Of a stretch of DNA of 64,000 nucleotides, positions 9,135 through 17,433 are shown piece by piece. This stretch comes from CAVTLG01 sp963735495 (GTDB lineage Bacteria > Chloroflexota > Ktedonobacteria > Ktedonobacterales > Ktedonobacteraceae): positions 1 through 64,000 of the forward strand of contig CAVTLG010000002.1 in assembly GCA_963735495.1 (NCBI GenBank), given 5' to 3'. Below the pieces are notes generated by a model, which ran no database searches, was not told where the DNA came from, and worked only from the letters and a program-made list of their open reading frames with translations. The position numbers were made by a program, and so were the translations under genes. The stretch's first letter is position 1. Each line of letters opens with the position of its first letter.

Positions 9135-9454
9135 ACACGATCCAATGGGTATATTGCCAGGCAAGAGCACAAAACGATCATTTGGAGACGGGAAGCATTG
9201 CGACGGCTCAAGCAGACGGATGCCTACAACACGCTCCCACCTGATTGGGACCGCATTGTGGTGCAATTGAAGAACGCATTGAGCAAGCGCTTGGCCTTCC
9301 GGCTTCTCGTTACACGCTCTAGGTGGCGACTGATGCGCTGCTCAACGGGGCGCAGATATGGATCATCCAGCACGGAACAACCGAACAAGCAACGTTTTAC
9401 AGAAAAGCACTCGACACGTTGTTGCTTTTCTCTCATGAACCCTTTTGGAGGTAG
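9131..9454 (+). pseudogene. small hypothetical gene broken by two frameshifts and an amber codon
   Basis: ATG 9131 overlaps the stop of the previous gene. The coding-like text switches frame within 9131-9141 (to NGYIARQEHKTIIWRREA) and again near 9268-9272 (to AIEERIEQALGLPASRYTL). It then meets TAG at 9320-9322 and continues in frame (VATDALLNGAQIWIIQHGTT) to TAG at 9452. Read together these give a protein of about 107 aa of unknown function. Three lesions in 320 bp is the highest density in the window. It lies in the same tail-to-head series as its neighbours, so it was probably once translated. Confidence 0.45.
9401..9431 (+). terminator. hairpin at the 3' end of the broken gene, before the 9457 SD
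   Basis: AGAAAAGCA (9401-9409) pairs with TGCTTTTCT (9423-9431). It sits inside the last codons of the preceding frame and 16 nt upstream of the GGAGG for ATG 9457. Confidence 0.45.
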
Positions 9455-9456
9455 GT

Positions 9457-9831
9457 ATGACCCTTCCAGAGAATCAGGAACCGTCCCCCGTTCCGACGTT
9501 CATTCAAGAACTCGCTACCTTTTTTCAACAGCAAGAACACGAGGCAGAGGAAGCCTTGCGTCAGAACTATGCCTTGCACGAATCCCATCTCGCCTTGCTC
9601 GAACTGGCGCTCGCTCATATTCAAGCTGATCAAACAGAAGAAGCGACGACAACCTTACTCCGTTTCTACGCACAAGAACAACAACGATTTCGCGAGCAGA
9701 CCAGGCTCCAGGCTCTGCTTCGTCAAGCAGAGCCATCTCCCCATCGGGAACGATACGATGCAGTATTGCTTCAACTGGCTGAGGCGCTAGAGCAGCACCG
9801 CTTCACCGATGGCAGCGAAGAGCACCCATGA
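9457..9831 (+). CDS. small helical hypothetical protein
   Basis: ATG 9457 is preceded by GGAGG (9447-9451). The 124-aa product is rich in Glu, Gln, Leu and Ala and is predicted by eye to be almost entirely alpha-helical, with a possible coiled coil over residues 15-75. No known motif. It belongs to the plus-strand module. The 280 bases after it (9832-10110) hold no gene that I can support, only a stem-loop close to the next start. Confidence 0.6.
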   Translation: MTLPENQEPSPVPTFIQELATFFQQQEHEAEEALRQNYALHESHLALLELALAHIQADQTEEATTTLLRFYAQEQQRFREQTRLQALLRQAEPSPHRERYDAVLLQLAEALEQHRFTDGSEEHP

Positions 9832-10053
9832 GAAGCCCTGACGTTTCACTGGTTTTCACGCTCCGTTCCCGTAGTCCCCCTTCTCTCTTCTTGCCCCTTT
9901 GTTCTTGTCTTGAAATCAGATCCAGCATGATCGGTTCCTCGTTGAGAAGCAAACCATGATCACAAGCACTCCAAAAGACATCTCTCCCGAAATAGGCCAT
10001 GAAGAAGGAGCATGGGCAGGAGAGACTTCGGTGCACAAAAAATGGAGACAAAC

Positions 10054-10085
10054 AATGCCACCTATCTGAGAGAACACGTGGCATT
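10054..10085 (+). terminator. hairpin with T-tract before the 10111 gene
   Basis: AATGCCAC (10054-10061) pairs with GTGGCATT (10078-10085), 16-nt loop, followed by TTTCTCC. The Shine-Dalgarno AAGGGAG lies about 14 nt further on. Confidence 0.65.
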
Positions 10086-10110
10086 TTTCTCCTCAGAAAG
10101 GGAGAACAAG

Positions 10111-10854
10111 ATGGACTTTTTTGAACAACTCTCTTCTTTGCATATGCTTGGCGAGCAACAGGTGCAGCCAGCTTCAGATGGGGTAGGGTTTCGGATGTTG
10201 TATCAGTGCCAGGTCTGTGAGCGCATCTGGCTACAGGATGGTCGCTCAGCGATCCTCGACGTGAATGCGGAGCAGCTTCAACGCTTTGCGCAGGAATTGT
10301 CAGCAAACCTGACCCACTTACCGCGTGTCATGTGTCGTCTCTGCCTCTGGCGCACCGGAGGCGGCTCAGTGGAGATCGACCAGTATAGCTCTGGCGAAGG
10401 CTTCGGCTTCTATTGGGAAGTTCCTCGTCCGATGATTTTGCATGCCTCAAGCGCGATTCTTTCAGCGCAATGCGCGCGAGCCACAGAGACCGTCCCAGAA
10501 CTGCTCACCCGGCAAGATATCTTGCGCGCCGTGCTCCAAACGATGAAAGGTACACCTTTTCCTCTTCACATGGAGGAATTGCCTGACGCCTATTGCCAAC
10601 TTCAAGCCCTGGAATTTCGTCCTGGTTTCGGGCAGGCCGGGACCGGGCGCTGGCAATGGCGAGGGTGGGGATTTTTTCTGGCGTGTCCCCCTTTGGCTGG
10701 TCAAGCGACAGTGACCTTCTTACTTGCCCTCCCGAAAACAACCCGGCTCTCGAAACCTATGGCCTTTGCCGTCTGGCAATTGCTCCTGGATATGACCCTC
10801 CTGGGAAGGATTCCCGAGATGGGAGAGACCTCCCCTGGAGAAACGCACCCCTAA
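10111..10854 (+). CDS. hypothetical protein with two CxxC pairs
   Basis: AAGGGAG precedes ATG 10111 (247 aa); upstream in-frame ATGs at 10012 and 10042 lack ribosome sites. Two cysteine pairs, CQVC (about residue 34) and CRLC (about residue 75), could form one zinc site of treble-clef or ribbon type. The remainder, rich in Trp and Pro, is unrecognised. Its place between the unknown helical gene and the Sak4-like ATPase suggests a nucleic-acid-related role, but nothing in the sequence proves that. Confidence 0.6.
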   Translation: MDFFEQLSSLHMLGEQQVQPASDGVGFRMLYQCQVCERIWLQDGRSAILDVNAEQLQRFAQELSANLTHLPRVMCRLCLWRTGGGSVEIDQYSSGEGFGFYWEVPRPMILHASSAILSAQCARATETVPELLTRQDILRAVLQTMKGTPFPLHMEELPDAYCQLQALEFRPGFGQAGTGRWQWRGWGFFLACPPLAGQATVTFLLALPKTTRLSKPMAFAVWQLLLDMTLLGRIPEMGETSPGETHP

Positions 10855-10919
10855 AAGCAGAAGAGCCAGAAGCCGAACGAAGAGACGTTGACGCTTTCGG
10901 TTCGCCACAGAGACCACAC

Positions 10920-10949
10920 AAGAGGCTGAGCATCACTGTTGGGCCTCTT
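10920..10949 (+). terminator. hairpin with T-rich tail before the Sak4-like gene
   Basis: AAGAGGC (10920-10926) pairs with GCCTCTT (10943-10949) and is followed by TTCTTC. The Shine-Dalgarno GAAAGGA begins about 16 nt later. Confidence 0.55.
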
Positions 10950-10979
10950 TTCTTCAGACAAGATGAAAGGACAATCGTT

Positions 10980-12002
10980 ATGAAAATTCGACGTGCCGTG
11001 AAATATCGTTCGTTTATCAAGCTGGCGCTCGCTGGTCTCGCTGGAGCTGGCAAGAGTGTCACCGCGCTCGAAACAGCGAGGTACCTCTCGACGAAGGGGA
11101 TTGCGGTGATCGATGCTGATTATCCGGGCGCTGTCTCCAAATACGCCAAAGATCCAGGGGAGGAAGGCTTCGGTTTTTCCTTTGAGGTCCTGGAAATGAT
11201 GCTGGAGGAGAAAAAGAATCCGCAGACCGAGCTGATCGAAGAAATCGAGATCGAAAAACCGTTTCGTCCCGCTCGTTTTCTGGAAGCCGTGCGGATGATC
11301 TCTGAGTCTGGTCGTTTCGATGTGCTGGTGATTGATGGGATGAGTAGCGAGTGGGATGGCAAAGGCGGGATGTTGGAATGGGTCGATGAGTTGACAAAAC
11401 ACTTCCAGAATCGCAAGGTCAAAGATGCAACCCGGCGAGCCTGGGCCATTGCCACTCCAGAGCATCGAAAACTCTTTCACTATCTACTGAGCATCCGTAT
11501 GCATGTCATCATTACGCTCAGGGCAAAAAAGGAAGTGATTACCTTCACGGATGAGTCCGGCGCGAAAAGTCAGAAAATCGCGTTGGACACGATTCAACGA
11601 GAAGAAATCCCGTACTTGTTTGATGTCCTGGCCTATCTTGAGGACAAGCAGTGCCGCATTGATACATCCCATTGTCCAGCGCTTCCCGAAGGGCTGCTTC
11701 TCAGCCGAGAAGGTCCGTTCCTTGCTTACACGCTGAAGGAGTGGCTCCAGGGGAAGCCCGCACCGGAGCGCCCGGTCTATGATCCTGATCCAACCATGAG
11801 AGAGCTGTATACCAGCGGGCTGGAATTGAAGCGGTGGACAGCGGAGACGTTCTACGAACGAGCGGCAGCCATCCTGGGAGTCGCAACCCTTTCCAAAGAG
11901 AGTGCTCGACAACTCACAGGAGAACACCGTCGCCGTTTAAAAACAGCCCTTGAAGAGCAAGAACTGCTGCGCACTCCTGCACAAGAAGAGAGCTCTACCT
12001 GA
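10980..12002 (+). CDS. Sak4-like RecA-fold ATPase
   Basis: GAAAGGA precedes ATG 10980 (340 aa); the frame is open further upstream but without a ribosome site. Walker A is GLAGAGKS (residues 19-26), followed by DADYPGA, a sensor-like segment found in phage AAA/Sak4 proteins. Walker B is VLVIDG (about 115-120). A basic segment and the motif RMHVIITLRAKKE follow, as in this RecA-like family. Sak4 proteins act in single-strand annealing recombination in phages. The C-terminal 90 residues form a helical extension. Together with the ligase-like gene this supports a DNA-repair or recombination role for the module. AAA_24-type single-stranded-DNA-binding ATPases are the nearest alternative label. 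Confidence 0.75.
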   Translation: MKIRRAVKYRSFIKLALAGLAGAGKSVTALETARYLSTKGIAVIDADYPGAVSKYAKDPGEEGFGFSFEVLEMMLEEKKNPQTELIEEIEIEKPFRPARFLEAVRMISESGRFDVLVIDGMSSEWDGKGGMLEWVDELTKHFQNRKVKDATRRAWAIATPEHRKLFHYLLSIRMHVIITLRAKKEVITFTDESGAKSQKIALDTIQREEIPYLFDVLAYLEDKQCRIDTSHCPALPEGLLLSREGPFLAYTLKEWLQGKPAPERPVYDPDPTMRELYTSGLELKRWTAETFYERAAAILGVATLSKESARQLTGEHRRRLKTALEEQELLRTPAQEESST

Positions 12003-12055
12003 AAGCAACAGAGCTGGAGTTTCCCTCCAGATGATGAGAAGTGCAAAAGTCCCAT

Positions 12056-12081
12056 GAGCAGACCTTCCAGAAGGTCTGCTC
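12056..12081 (+). terminator. perfect 11-bp hairpin with T-tract before the 12109 gene
   Basis: GAGCAGACCTT (12056-12066) pairs perfectly with AAGGTCTGCTC (12071-12081), tetraloop CCAG, followed by TTTCTTT. A smaller hairpin CTGGAG/CTCCAG precedes it (12014-12030). The next SD is GAAAGG and ATG is at 12109. Confidence 0.8.
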
Positions 12082-12108
12082 TTTCTTTGGTGGCGAAAGG
12101 TCATCTCT

Positions 12109-12819
12109 ATGAAAACCCGAGAACAACTGAATGCAGAGTATACCGCAGCGCTCAAACAGCTCAAACGCTTTTGTGGGCAGATGATTCGACAAACCGGTCG
12201 GGGTGCACCAGAAATGGACACCTTTGTGACGACGATGATCAACATCGGAACGGCCTGGCAACAGTCAAACTGGACGTTAGAGGAGGTGGTGCGCGAACGG
12301 ATGCAGGAGAGCATCGCCTTTTATCGCGAGCGTTTGGCCGAACTCGACCGCAAGACGCGCAGTCCCCTCTCATGCCGCGTCAAATACACGCGGGAACTGG
12401 CCGCGTATGAAGATCTCTGGCAGCGCATGGACAGTGGTGAGTGGACGCTTCCGAAAGCCATCGCACCACTGGTGTTTTGTCTGGTGATTGATCCGCATTT
12501 CAGCCCGTTTTCGTTTGATGTGTTTTTCTCTGCGCTCTATCACGCCCATGTCTGTGACCTGCGCGTGGGCTTTGTGTCAGGCTCCTATGGGAAAGGTGCC
12601 CTCTACGCGCAGACGTGCCCTGCATCGTATCAACACATCAAGCTTTCCGATCCTAATGGGCTTGCAGCACTGCACCATGCGATGGAGCAAAACGTGGGTG
12701 ATCCTCTTACTCTCCTCATCGGCCACGAACAGCACGAGATGGGGGTTGTGCTTCGTCAGCAGTTCCCGGACGTGGAGTTTGTCTTTCTGCCAGAACCGCT
12801 TCCGGCTGTGCTGCTCTAA
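12109..12819 (+). CDS. hypothetical protein, 236 aa
   Basis: ATG 12109 follows GAAAGG. Residues 1-110 are helical and charged. The C-terminal half alternates strands and helices (PLVFCLVIDPHFSPF, RVGFVSGSYGKGA, PLTLLIGHEQHE), which suggests a small alpha/beta fold. No catalytic signature is recognised. The gene ends 32 bases before a stem-loop and sits in the same co-directional run as the Sak4-like gene. Confidence 0.6.
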   Translation: MKTREQLNAEYTAALKQLKRFCGQMIRQTGRGAPEMDTFVTTMINIGTAWQQSNWTLEEVVRERMQESIAFYRERLAELDRKTRSPLSCRVKYTRELAAYEDLWQRMDSGEWTLPKAIAPLVFCLVIDPHFSPFSFDVFFSALYHAHVCDLRVGFVSGSYGKGALYAQTCPASYQHIKLSDPNGLAALHHAMEQNVGDPLTLLIGHEQHEMGVVLRQQFPDVEFVFLPEPLPAVLL

Positions 12820-12850
12820 GGGGGACCAATAGTCCGGTTTTGTTCAGTGA

Positions 12851-12876
12851 GCCAACCAGCAGGGAATCTGGTTGGC
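12851..12876 (+). terminator. 9-bp hairpin after the 12109 gene
   Basis: GCCAACCAG (12851-12859) pairs with CTGGTTGGC (12868-12876). Outer bases GTG/CAC can extend it, and TTTG follows. It is 67 nt upstream of the next Shine-Dalgarno. Confidence 0.65.
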
Positions 12877-12950
12877 CACTTTGTAGGAAGAAAAAATTCG
12901 GCTATTTGGGAAAATATATAAAATCTCTCTCGATGAAAAGGAGAAGATGA

Positions 12951-13335
12951 GTGAAAATAACAGTGAGTAGCTATGACCTCTGGAGGATGGGGACGGGCTT
13001 AGAAATGATGATAGAGCAGCAGGAGAAGGAGCAGGGGGTCAAGCCTGACCCAGAAGAAGATGAAAACATGATCCTGCTCAGTGCTCTCCTCTCGCTCATA
13101 AGTGCACTGACAGTTGAGGGAGGATTTGTTGTATTGGAAACGTGCCCTTTCCCGATCAATTTCAAGACGGAACAAGGCGAGTATCAATTACCAGCCAGAA
13201 CGCCTGGCTCAACTGGCACCGCCGAATGATCCGGTGCCACGGGTGCTGGGGATCTATTGCGTGCATCTGGAGTTATCGCCTATCCCGGCCTCTATCGGTC
13301 AAACGGGGAATCTCCGGCGGCATAGCAATGAGTGA
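12951..13335 (+). pseudogene. hypothetical protein with a frameshift
   Basis: AAAGGAGAAGATGA precedes GTG 12951. The first frame gives 92 codons and ends in a basic, low-quality tail. From about 13195 an overlapping frame reads PERLAQLAPPNDPVPRVLG and is open to 13335. One extra base near 13190-13196 explains the switch and gives a 128-aa protein of unknown function, with a hydrophobic stretch (LLSALLSLISALTV) that could be a buried helix. No family recognised. An imperfect hairpin (13332-13369) separates it from the next gene. Confidence 0.45.
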
Positions 13336-13886
13336 AGTGCAGGGCGTTTGCAGAGGCGATGCCCTTCACAACTCCGCACGTTATGGCCCCTATCACCTGC
13401 ATGATGAAGGAGGAAAATGATGCGCCATCATGAACGACCTGATATGTCTCGGCCTCCTACAGAGCAGGAAGCCCTTTGGATCAATGAGTGGCTGCACATC
13501 GATCCCCACTGGTTTCTCCCCGGTCAACTTCCCTTGAGCGAACAGGAGGCGCGCTGGCTGATTGCCTACATCTCCCGTGTCCATGCCATGTTCCACCCAA
13601 CCATAGTCCAGGTTGAGCATGGAGAGCATACAGAACGACGCTATCAGATCACCCTTTCCTATCCCTCTCCTGATCCTGCGCTCCCTCCTATGCAAGTGAT
13701 TGTCCAATCGCTTGAAGACTACACCACGCTGCTTCGTTGGGCCTCTGGCCGCGATTCCTGCTTTGAAAGAGAAACCAACGCATTCCCACCGGAGCGGCAA
13801 GCAGCCGAAGAGCAACGGGTATCAGAAACTAGTGTTTGAAAATAGAGCGTTTTATTGATTTTTATAGCGTTTTATGATAGGGGGTT

Positions 13887-14315
13887 TTGTCCTCAAAACT
13901 ATCGCCTGGAGAACGTGGAGCCTATGAATGTTACCACTCATACCTTTCTACGTCTAAACTTGATATGGTCAAGGAAGTTGGTTCAGGCATTAACGATGGA
14001 CGTAAGAAACTGCTTGCTATCCTGGCTGATCCAACGGTCAAGATCATTGTGGTTGAGCATAAGGACCACTTAACCCGCTTCGGGTTCAAGTACATCGAGG
14101 CGCTTCTAGCGATGCAAGGCCGCTCTATCGAGGTGGTGAACATCACAGAGAACCCGCTTGAGGACTTGATAGCCGATCTCGTTTCCATAATTTACTCGTT
14201 CTCCGCGAGACTTTATGGGCAACGGAGAGCAAAACGGAAGACAGAGCAGATTGTCAAAGAGTTAGAGTTACAAGCACAGACAGAGAAAGGGGGTGAGAAG
14301 GATGCAGTTAGTTGA
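13887..14315 (+). pseudogene. tnpA: N-terminally truncated IS607 serine recombinase
   Basis: The frame opens with TTG 13887, only 48 bases inside the element. The conserved body is present: KEVGSGINDGRKKLL, VVEHKDHLTRFGF and SFSARLYGQRRAKRKTE. IS607 TnpA proteins are about 190-210 aa, with a MerR-like DNA-binding N-terminus and a YARVSS strand carrying the catalytic serine. Here the helix-turn-helix and the first beta strand are absent; the SS of LSSKLSPGE may be the remains of the active-site motif. The protein is therefore probably unable to bind the ends, so the copy likely moves only with help from another TnpA. Its 3' end overlaps the start of tnpB. Confidence 0.75.
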
Positions 14316-15576
14316 AAAATATGTGATTGACCGGAACGATCCGCGTTATGGAGCGATTGATGAAGCGGCTTTTAAATCGAAGAACCTGTACAACGCTGGT
14401 AACTATGAGATACGCCAATCCTACATTCATATCGGAAAGTACCTCAACTACAATGAGATGGACAGGCGTATGCAATCTCATGAGGCGTACAAGGCTCTCC
14501 CAGCAAAGGTAAGCCAGCAGGTCTTGAAGCAATTAGATCACGATTGGGATGCCTTCTTCAAGGCACGTGCTGCCTACAGAGAAGACCCATCTCAGTTTCA
14601 GGCACGTCCCAGGATACCAGGGTACAAGCAGAAGACAGAAGGCCGCAATATGCTCGTGTACACCATTCAAGCGATTAGTCGAGGCAAGAAGGGTTTGAAG
14701 CGCGGCATTATCAAACCTTCGATGCTTGCTATCGAGGTGAAGACGAAACAGAAGCAGATCGATCAAGTACGCATCGTCCCGCGCAAAGGGTTCTACGTAG
14801 TGGAGGCCGTTTACGAACAAGAGGAAAAGCAAGCGCCGGTTAATCCCGCTTACTACGCTGGCATAGACATTGGCATGAATAATCTGGTTGCGCTAACATC
14901 AAACAAACCCGGCTTCAGGTCGGCACTCGTTAACGGGCGTCCAGTGAAAAGCATCAACCAGTTCTACAACAAGCGGAAGGCAGAACTACAGAGCCAGCTT
15001 AGGCGCAAAGGCACAACGAAGCGTATGGAACGCATGACCAACAAACGTAACAGGCGTATCGATCATTATATGCACACTGTGAGTTACCAGATTATTGATC
15101 TGTTGGTGAGAGAGGGGATTAGTACATTGTGCATAGGCAAAAATGACGCCTGGAAGCAAGAGGCGAATATGGGCAAGCGCACCAATCAAAACTTTGTCCA
15201 AATCCCTCACGCTCGTTTTATTGCCATGTTAACCTACAAGTCTGAACTGGTTGGCATTCGTGTAGAGGTCACAGAAGAGTCTTACACATCAAAATCTTCG
15301 TTGTTAGATCTGGACCCGCTACCAGTTCGCAACAATGGCAATGAGAAGCATACATTTAGCGGCAAGAGGATCAAGCGTGGACTCTACCGCACGAAAGATG
15401 GACGTAAGCTCAACGCTGATATTAACGGGTCAGGCAACATTATCAGAAAAGTAGCCCCTGATGCTTTCTCGAAAGTGGAGGGGGTAGAGGATGGTAAAGC
15501 GGTGCTTGCATCGCTGGTAGTCCATCCAGTGAGGTTCGTCGTTACCCCCTCACGAACCCAAAAGGGAAATCTTTAG
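14302..15576 (+). CDS. tnpB: TnpB RNA-guided nuclease of the IS607 element
   Basis: ATG 14302 is preceded by AAGGGGGTGAGAAGG; GTG 14293 is an alternative. The 424-aa protein shows the TnpB order: an N-terminal recognition part, then a RuvC core with AGIDIGMNNL (first Asp), the IGKNDAWKQ block, EESYTSK and the final NADINGSGNI (last Asp). Known for the family: TnpB is an RNA-guided DNA endonuclease, the ancestor of Cas12, using an omega-RNA from the right end of the element. All RuvC motifs are intact, so it may be active even though tnpA is truncated. The zinc-finger cysteines common in IS605 TnpB are not evident in the C-terminal part. Confidence 0.92.
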   Translation: MQLVEKYVIDRNDPRYGAIDEAAFKSKNLYNAGNYEIRQSYIHIGKYLNYNEMDRRMQSHEAYKALPAKVSQQVLKQLDHDWDAFFKARAAYREDPSQFQARPRIPGYKQKTEGRNMLVYTIQAISRGKKGLKRGIIKPSMLAIEVKTKQKQIDQVRIVPRKGFYVVEAVYEQEEKQAPVNPAYYAGIDIGMNNLVALTSNKPGFRSALVNGRPVKSINQFYNKRKAELQSQLRRKGTTKRMERMTNKRNRRIDHYMHTVSYQIIDLLVREGISTLCIGKNDAWKQEANMGKRTNQNFVQIPHARFIAMLTYKSELVGIRVEVTEESYTSKSSLLDLDPLPVRNNGNEKHTFSGKRIKRGLYRTKDGRKLNADINGSGNIIRKVAPDAFSKVEGVEDGKAVLASLVVHPVRFVVTPSRTQKGNL

Positions 15577-15624
15577 CTCATGCGATAAAACGCTAGAAAA
15601 CGCTAGAGATCGCTATACTTTTTG
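15470..15624 (+). ncRNA. candidate omega-RNA region at the right end of the IS607 element
   Basis: In TnpB elements the guide scaffold overlaps the 3' end of tnpB and reaches the right border, and the guide begins at the border. Here the segment contains an inverted repeat GGTTCGT (15533-15539) / ACGAACC (15552-15558) around a C-rich loop. Only 48 bases separate the tnpB stop from the border, so most of the scaffold would lie inside the coding region. The 5' limit given is arbitrary. Confidence 0.4.
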
Positions 15625-16579
15625 GAACTATCAAGATATCAGTACCTTTTTAGCAGGGCACAACGGCAACCCGCTCGGTTTTGCTTTTCGTGCGGCGTTA
15701 CGCCAGGATGCAAATGAACTGCTTTCGTTTTGTGCTCCGCTTCATACGGCACACATCCAGGTGGGAGACTTCGATGAGCATACAGGCGTTTTTCGTGGTG
15801 TTCCCTGGAGTCCACTGGAAGACCCAGCATTACAGGCAAGGTATCACGACTATCGTGCGGACCGCTTCTGGAGCTTTCGCATTCCACCGCATTACGAGCA
15901 TACATTGGTGTTCCAGACCCAGGAGGAGGGCCAGGTGCGCTCCACAGTGATGTATCAGCCATGTATGTGGCAGGGGTCCCTTTTGCCGGGAGTGTTTTTC
16001 CCCTATGACCTGACCTATGAGCGTCTCTCATCGCAGTCCATCACAACGCAGGACTTTCTCATCCACAAGCGGCGGCGGGAGGACCCTGGCGGTTATCTGC
16101 TGACACTGGGATCGTTTGTGCAGTTTGCGTTGGAGTGTTTTCCAGCACTCTGTCCGCATTACCAGATTCCCTCACCTTCGGAGGGCAGGGAGCATCTCTT
16201 AGAACTGTACCTGCGGGCCTGTTATGGCAAACGGTTTCGGGTGGATCAAACCACCTTTCAGGCCGAGGGAGAGATGGGTGTTCGACACAGCCTGCTCCAA
16301 TGGGCGCAACGGTGGATGCTGTTATGGCGCGATCTTCCAGCTGGGATGCACTTCGGGAAAGAAGAGGTTTTGGCCATGTTGGACTGTTTGTGGAATGGGG
16401 TTTGGGATGCGCGAAGCGTGCTGGATGCTGCTGTCGATGCCTGGCTCTATGAGCGGATCTATGGTCCACGTGACGAACCCTCTTCCCACTGATTGCGCAC
16501 GAGGCACAAGCAACAGGGCTTACCTGCCTCCTCAGACATACACTGCTATTTCTTTCTGCCTCCATTTTTGTGATCGTAG

Positions 16580-16609
16580 GGTCAAAGAGACACTCGTTTC
16601 TCTGGACCT
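16580..16609 (+). terminator. hairpin with T-tract after the interrupted gene
   Basis: GGTC..AGAGA pairs with TCTCT.GGACC around 16580-16609 with small bulges and is followed by TTTTTGTTTCTT. It probably terminates the 13417-16492 transcript. Confidence 0.6.
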
Positions 16610-16619
16610 TTTTGTTTCT

Positions 16620-16652
16620 TATCAGCGCAAGACGGCAGTTTCTGCGCTGATA
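16620..16652 (+). terminator. perfect 10-bp hairpin before the 16720 gene
   Basis: TATCAGCGCA (16620-16629) pairs perfectly with TGCGCTGATA (16643-16652). No U-tract follows. It stands 50 nt upstream of the GGAAGGAG of the 16720 gene. Confidence 0.6.
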
Positions 16653-16719
16653 GAACCGCTATGCATGGGCAGAAACGAGATGTTCGTTCGATATCTACGA
16701 TGAGGAAGGAGTTTTCTCC

Positions 16720-16902
16720 ATGGTTCATGATATGCCCTCTGATCAGGGAAACCCAACGATTGCTCTGAGTGACACCCACACCGTCGAACTCTTGGATGAC
16801 GCGCTGATCATCCACGCGCCCGAGGTGACGATCACCCTGGACGATGACGAGCGCTATAAGCTCTACCTCCTTTTGCACCAGCTCTTGACTGCTGGTTGTT
16901 AA
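16720..16902 (+). CDS. small acidic hypothetical protein (60 aa)
   Basis: GAGGAAGGAG precedes ATG 16720. The 60-residue product has alternating hydrophobic and acidic residues (VTITLDDDERYKLYLLL), compatible with a two-strand, one-helix mini-fold. Unrecognised. It is the last gene of the plus-strand module. A strong hairpin (CAGTGGG/CCCACTG, 16911-16939) follows. Confidence 0.55.
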   Translation: MVHDMPSDQGNPTIALSDTHTVELLDDALIIHAPEVTITLDDDERYKLYLLLHQLLTAGC

Positions 16903-17433
16903 AGGACCTACCAGTGGGGCTGGTCATCCAGTCCCACTGCTGCCAGAGAAAACGCGACCACACAGATTTTGTCGGGATTATGTGGAAGCATCCCGACCTC
17001 TCACACATTGCGTCCTACCTCCGGTGAGACTTATCGAGCATAGAGCCAGTCTCAATGATCGAACTCATCTCGATACCAAGACGGCGCGTTTTCATGCGAG
17101 CACGTGAAAACACATTCCGTTAGAGCATATAGACCTTCTCTTGTTTGATGACTTCCAGCGTCTCAAAATCTCGCATAGATAACATTGGTGTTTACGCTAA
17201 TTTATGACCGGTTCTCCGTCATCTTCTGTACAGGATGAGCTTATCAGGAACCTTCTCTTTTTCACTGTCCGCTTTTAAAGCGGGTCAAGTTTCCCAATGC
17301 GCTCTATTGATGGGTTTTTTGCACAGGAGATGATGGAGAATCCAAGTAGTGCATGCGACGCTTCGATGCTCAGCCGCTTCATGCCGTTCGTCTCTTGCTC
17401 ACGTCTCTGGTCAAAATTAAGTAGCCCTGCGTT
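16903..17433. other. gene-poor spacer with two stem-loops
   Basis: No supportable gene. It contains the hairpin after the 60-aa gene, an 8-bp inverted repeat GTCGGGAT/ATCCCGAC (16971-16978, 16990-16997) and a 7-bp repeat GTTTTCA/TGAAAAC (about 17089-17112). Short minus-strand coding-like scraps occur but are broken by stops. Confidence 0.5.

Larger units (their letters stand above)
13839..15624 (+). mobile_element. IS607-family insertion sequence
   Basis: The borders are set by the host frame: the element lies between two G residues of a GG dinucleotide (13838 and 15625; ambiguity of 1 bp). IS607-family elements use GG-type targets, make no target duplication and have no classical terminal repeats. 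Subterminal AGCGTTTTAT-type motifs occur near the left end (13847-13857, 13863-13873). Their inverse occurs near the right end (15584-15594), possibly recombinase sites. It carries a truncated tnpA and a full-length tnpB on the plus strand. Its base composition is more AT-rich than the flanking module. Confidence 0.85.
13417..16492 (+). pseudogene. 429-aa hypothetical gene interrupted by an IS607-family element
   Basis: The left part starts at ATG 13417/13420 behind AAGGAGG and runs to G13838, where element sequence creates a TGA stop. The right part is an open frame without a start, from G15625 to 16492. Joining 13838 to 15625 gives GTT TGG AAC in perfect frame and a single 429-aa protein (13417-13838 plus 15625-16492). 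The product is Arg/Trp-rich, with no recognised domain. A truncated product from the left part (140 aa) may still be made. The right part contains a GTG at 15761 that could re-initiate, but no Shine-Dalgarno supports it. The function of the intact gene is unknown. Confidence 0.85.

Noticed and set aside
10851..11480. 209-codon minus-strand frame opposite the Sak4-like gene
   Set aside because: No motif and no start signal; the plus-strand gene has Walker A and B.
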